In this document: one piece after another, positions 5,706-6,088 of the stretch
Layout of the letters: every line of letters begins with the position of its first letter
Position numbering within the stretch: the stretch's first letter is position 1
Source: Fidelibacterota bacterium
GTDB lineage: Bacteria > Fidelibacterota > Marinisomatia > Marinisomatales > UBA1611
DNA length: 6,088 bases
Direction: 5' to 3'
Assembly (NCBI GenBank): GCA_015658495.1
Contig: DQOT01000113.1
Location: forward strand, 1 to 6,088
Notes under the pieces: model-generated
Seen by the model: the letters and a program-made list of their open reading frames with translations, nothing else
Told to the model about the DNA's origin: nothing
Databases searched by the model: none
Translations under genes and position numbers: made by a program

Positions 5706-6088
5706 TTTAAGAGTAACATCTTTTGCACAATGGTTTTGTGGCCGTCACTCAAGACAGTAAAATACATTCCTGAAGAGACAGGTCGGCCATGATGGTCCTG
5801 ACCCTGCCACTGGACCTCGTGGCGGCCAATATCCCGCCAGCCGTTAACCAACTCTATTATTTCCTGTCCCAATAAGTTTATTACAGTAATGCGAACCTTA
5901 CGGGGTGCCGGGAGCCCAAAGCGGATGGTGGTTACCGGGTTAAATGGATTGGGATAATTGCCGTCCAGGGATAGCTCTTCCGGGATGGTTGCTAATATCT
6001 CATCCACCGCCAGGGCAACTTGCTCCGGATCCCCAGCCACGATCTTGACCTGGCGGCTGTAGCGGTCATCTAAATCACCTAATAAATA
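5702..6088 (-). CDS. C-terminal end of a surface/secreted protein with type IX secretion sorting domain (5' end outside window)
   Basis: Only the last 128 residues are visible; the frame is open to the right edge of the window, so GTG 6038-6040 is very unlikely to be the true start. The visible N-terminal part (YLLGDLDDRYSRQVKIVAG) looks like the end of a larger extracellular domain, followed by a linker and PEELSLDGNYPNPFNP at residues 36-51. The rest is the FlgD-like beta-sandwich / Por secretion C-terminal domain (TIGR04183 type): TTIRFGLP, VRITVINLLGQEI, a short GRHEVQWQGQD strand, GRPVSSGMYF and the terminal KMLLLK. In the FCB group this domain directs export through the outer membrane by the type IX system and is removed or anchored at the surface. 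The rest of the protein, and so its function, cannot be judged. Its TGA stop overlaps the start of the downstream selenoprotein gene by four bases (ATGA), pointing to translational coupling. Confidence 0.93.
   Translation of the reverse strand, partial: YLLGDLDDRYSRQVKIVAGDPEQVALAVDEILATIPEELSLDGNYPNPFNPVTTIRFGLPAPRKVRITVINLLGQEIIELVNGWRDIGRHEVQWQGQDHHGRPVSSGMYFTVLSDGHKTIVQKMLLLK

Noticed and set aside
1..6088. CRISPR array, tRNA, rRNA, insertion sequence or phage genes
   Set aside because: No spaced direct repeats, cloverleaf, rRNA-like stretch, transposase or terminal inverted repeats were seen on either strand.

Overview
The window looks like a chromosomal fragment from a bacterium of the Fibrobacteres-Chlorobi-Bacteroidetes (FCB) neighbourhood, possibly a marine lineage such as Marinimicrobia/SAR406. 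The main reason is the gene at the right edge, which ends in a textbook type IX secretion / FlgD-like C-terminal sorting domain (NYPNPFNP ... NLLGQ ... GMYF ... KMLLLK). A supporting reason is that none of the six gene starts has a convincing Shine-Dalgarno sequence. The phylum assignment is inference; no rRNA or tRNA is present.

Layout. Positions 1-1433 (minus) hold the N-terminal half of a homodimeric-type pyruvate dehydrogenase E1 (aceE), cut by the window edge. An 89-nt gap separates it from a MATE-family efflux transporter (1523-2941, minus). That gene is preceded, two bases away, by a small unrecognised gene (2944-3201, minus), so the two are probably co-transcribed. A 51-bp divergent spacer leads to psuG, pseudouridine-5'-phosphate glycosidase (3253-4152, plus), with its catalytic residues in place but no PsuK kinase beside it. 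A 74-residue membrane protein follows (4225-4449, plus). A 122-bp convergent spacer comes next. It carries an AT-rich palindrome, a short sequence resembling a widespread intergenic repeat, and a perfect 9-bp hairpin.

The most interesting locus is 4572-5705 (minus). A naive ORF call gives a 315-residue protein starting at GTG 5519. Reading upstream in the same frame gives a signal peptide, the family's N-terminal motif and a single in-frame TGA at 5556-5558, set in the motif Cys-Gly-TGA-Pro with PLGGLSRK just after. In UshA-like (COG0737-type) metallophosphatase-fold relatives this position is normally the second Cys of a CGC or CHC motif. Just downstream of the TGA the mRNA can fold into a short stem-loop whose loop contains GGUCU. 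That pentamer lies exactly 18 nt after the TGA, the same spacing and loop as I recall for the E. coli fdhF SECIS. I therefore call this one intact 377-residue secreted selenoprotein with Sec at residue 50. Its start overlaps the stop of the upstream sorted surface protein (ATGA). That upstream gene ends in TGA, so TGA is also a normal stop here and genome-wide recoding is unlikely.

How the genes fit together. The left part is central metabolism and transport, psuG salvages pseudouridine phosphate, and the right part is a two-gene envelope unit: a T9SS-type exported protein plus an exported, selenium-dependent protein that has lost most phosphatase metal ligands and may act in redox chemistry. 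The SelA/B/C/D machinery is not in the window but is predicted elsewhere in the genome.
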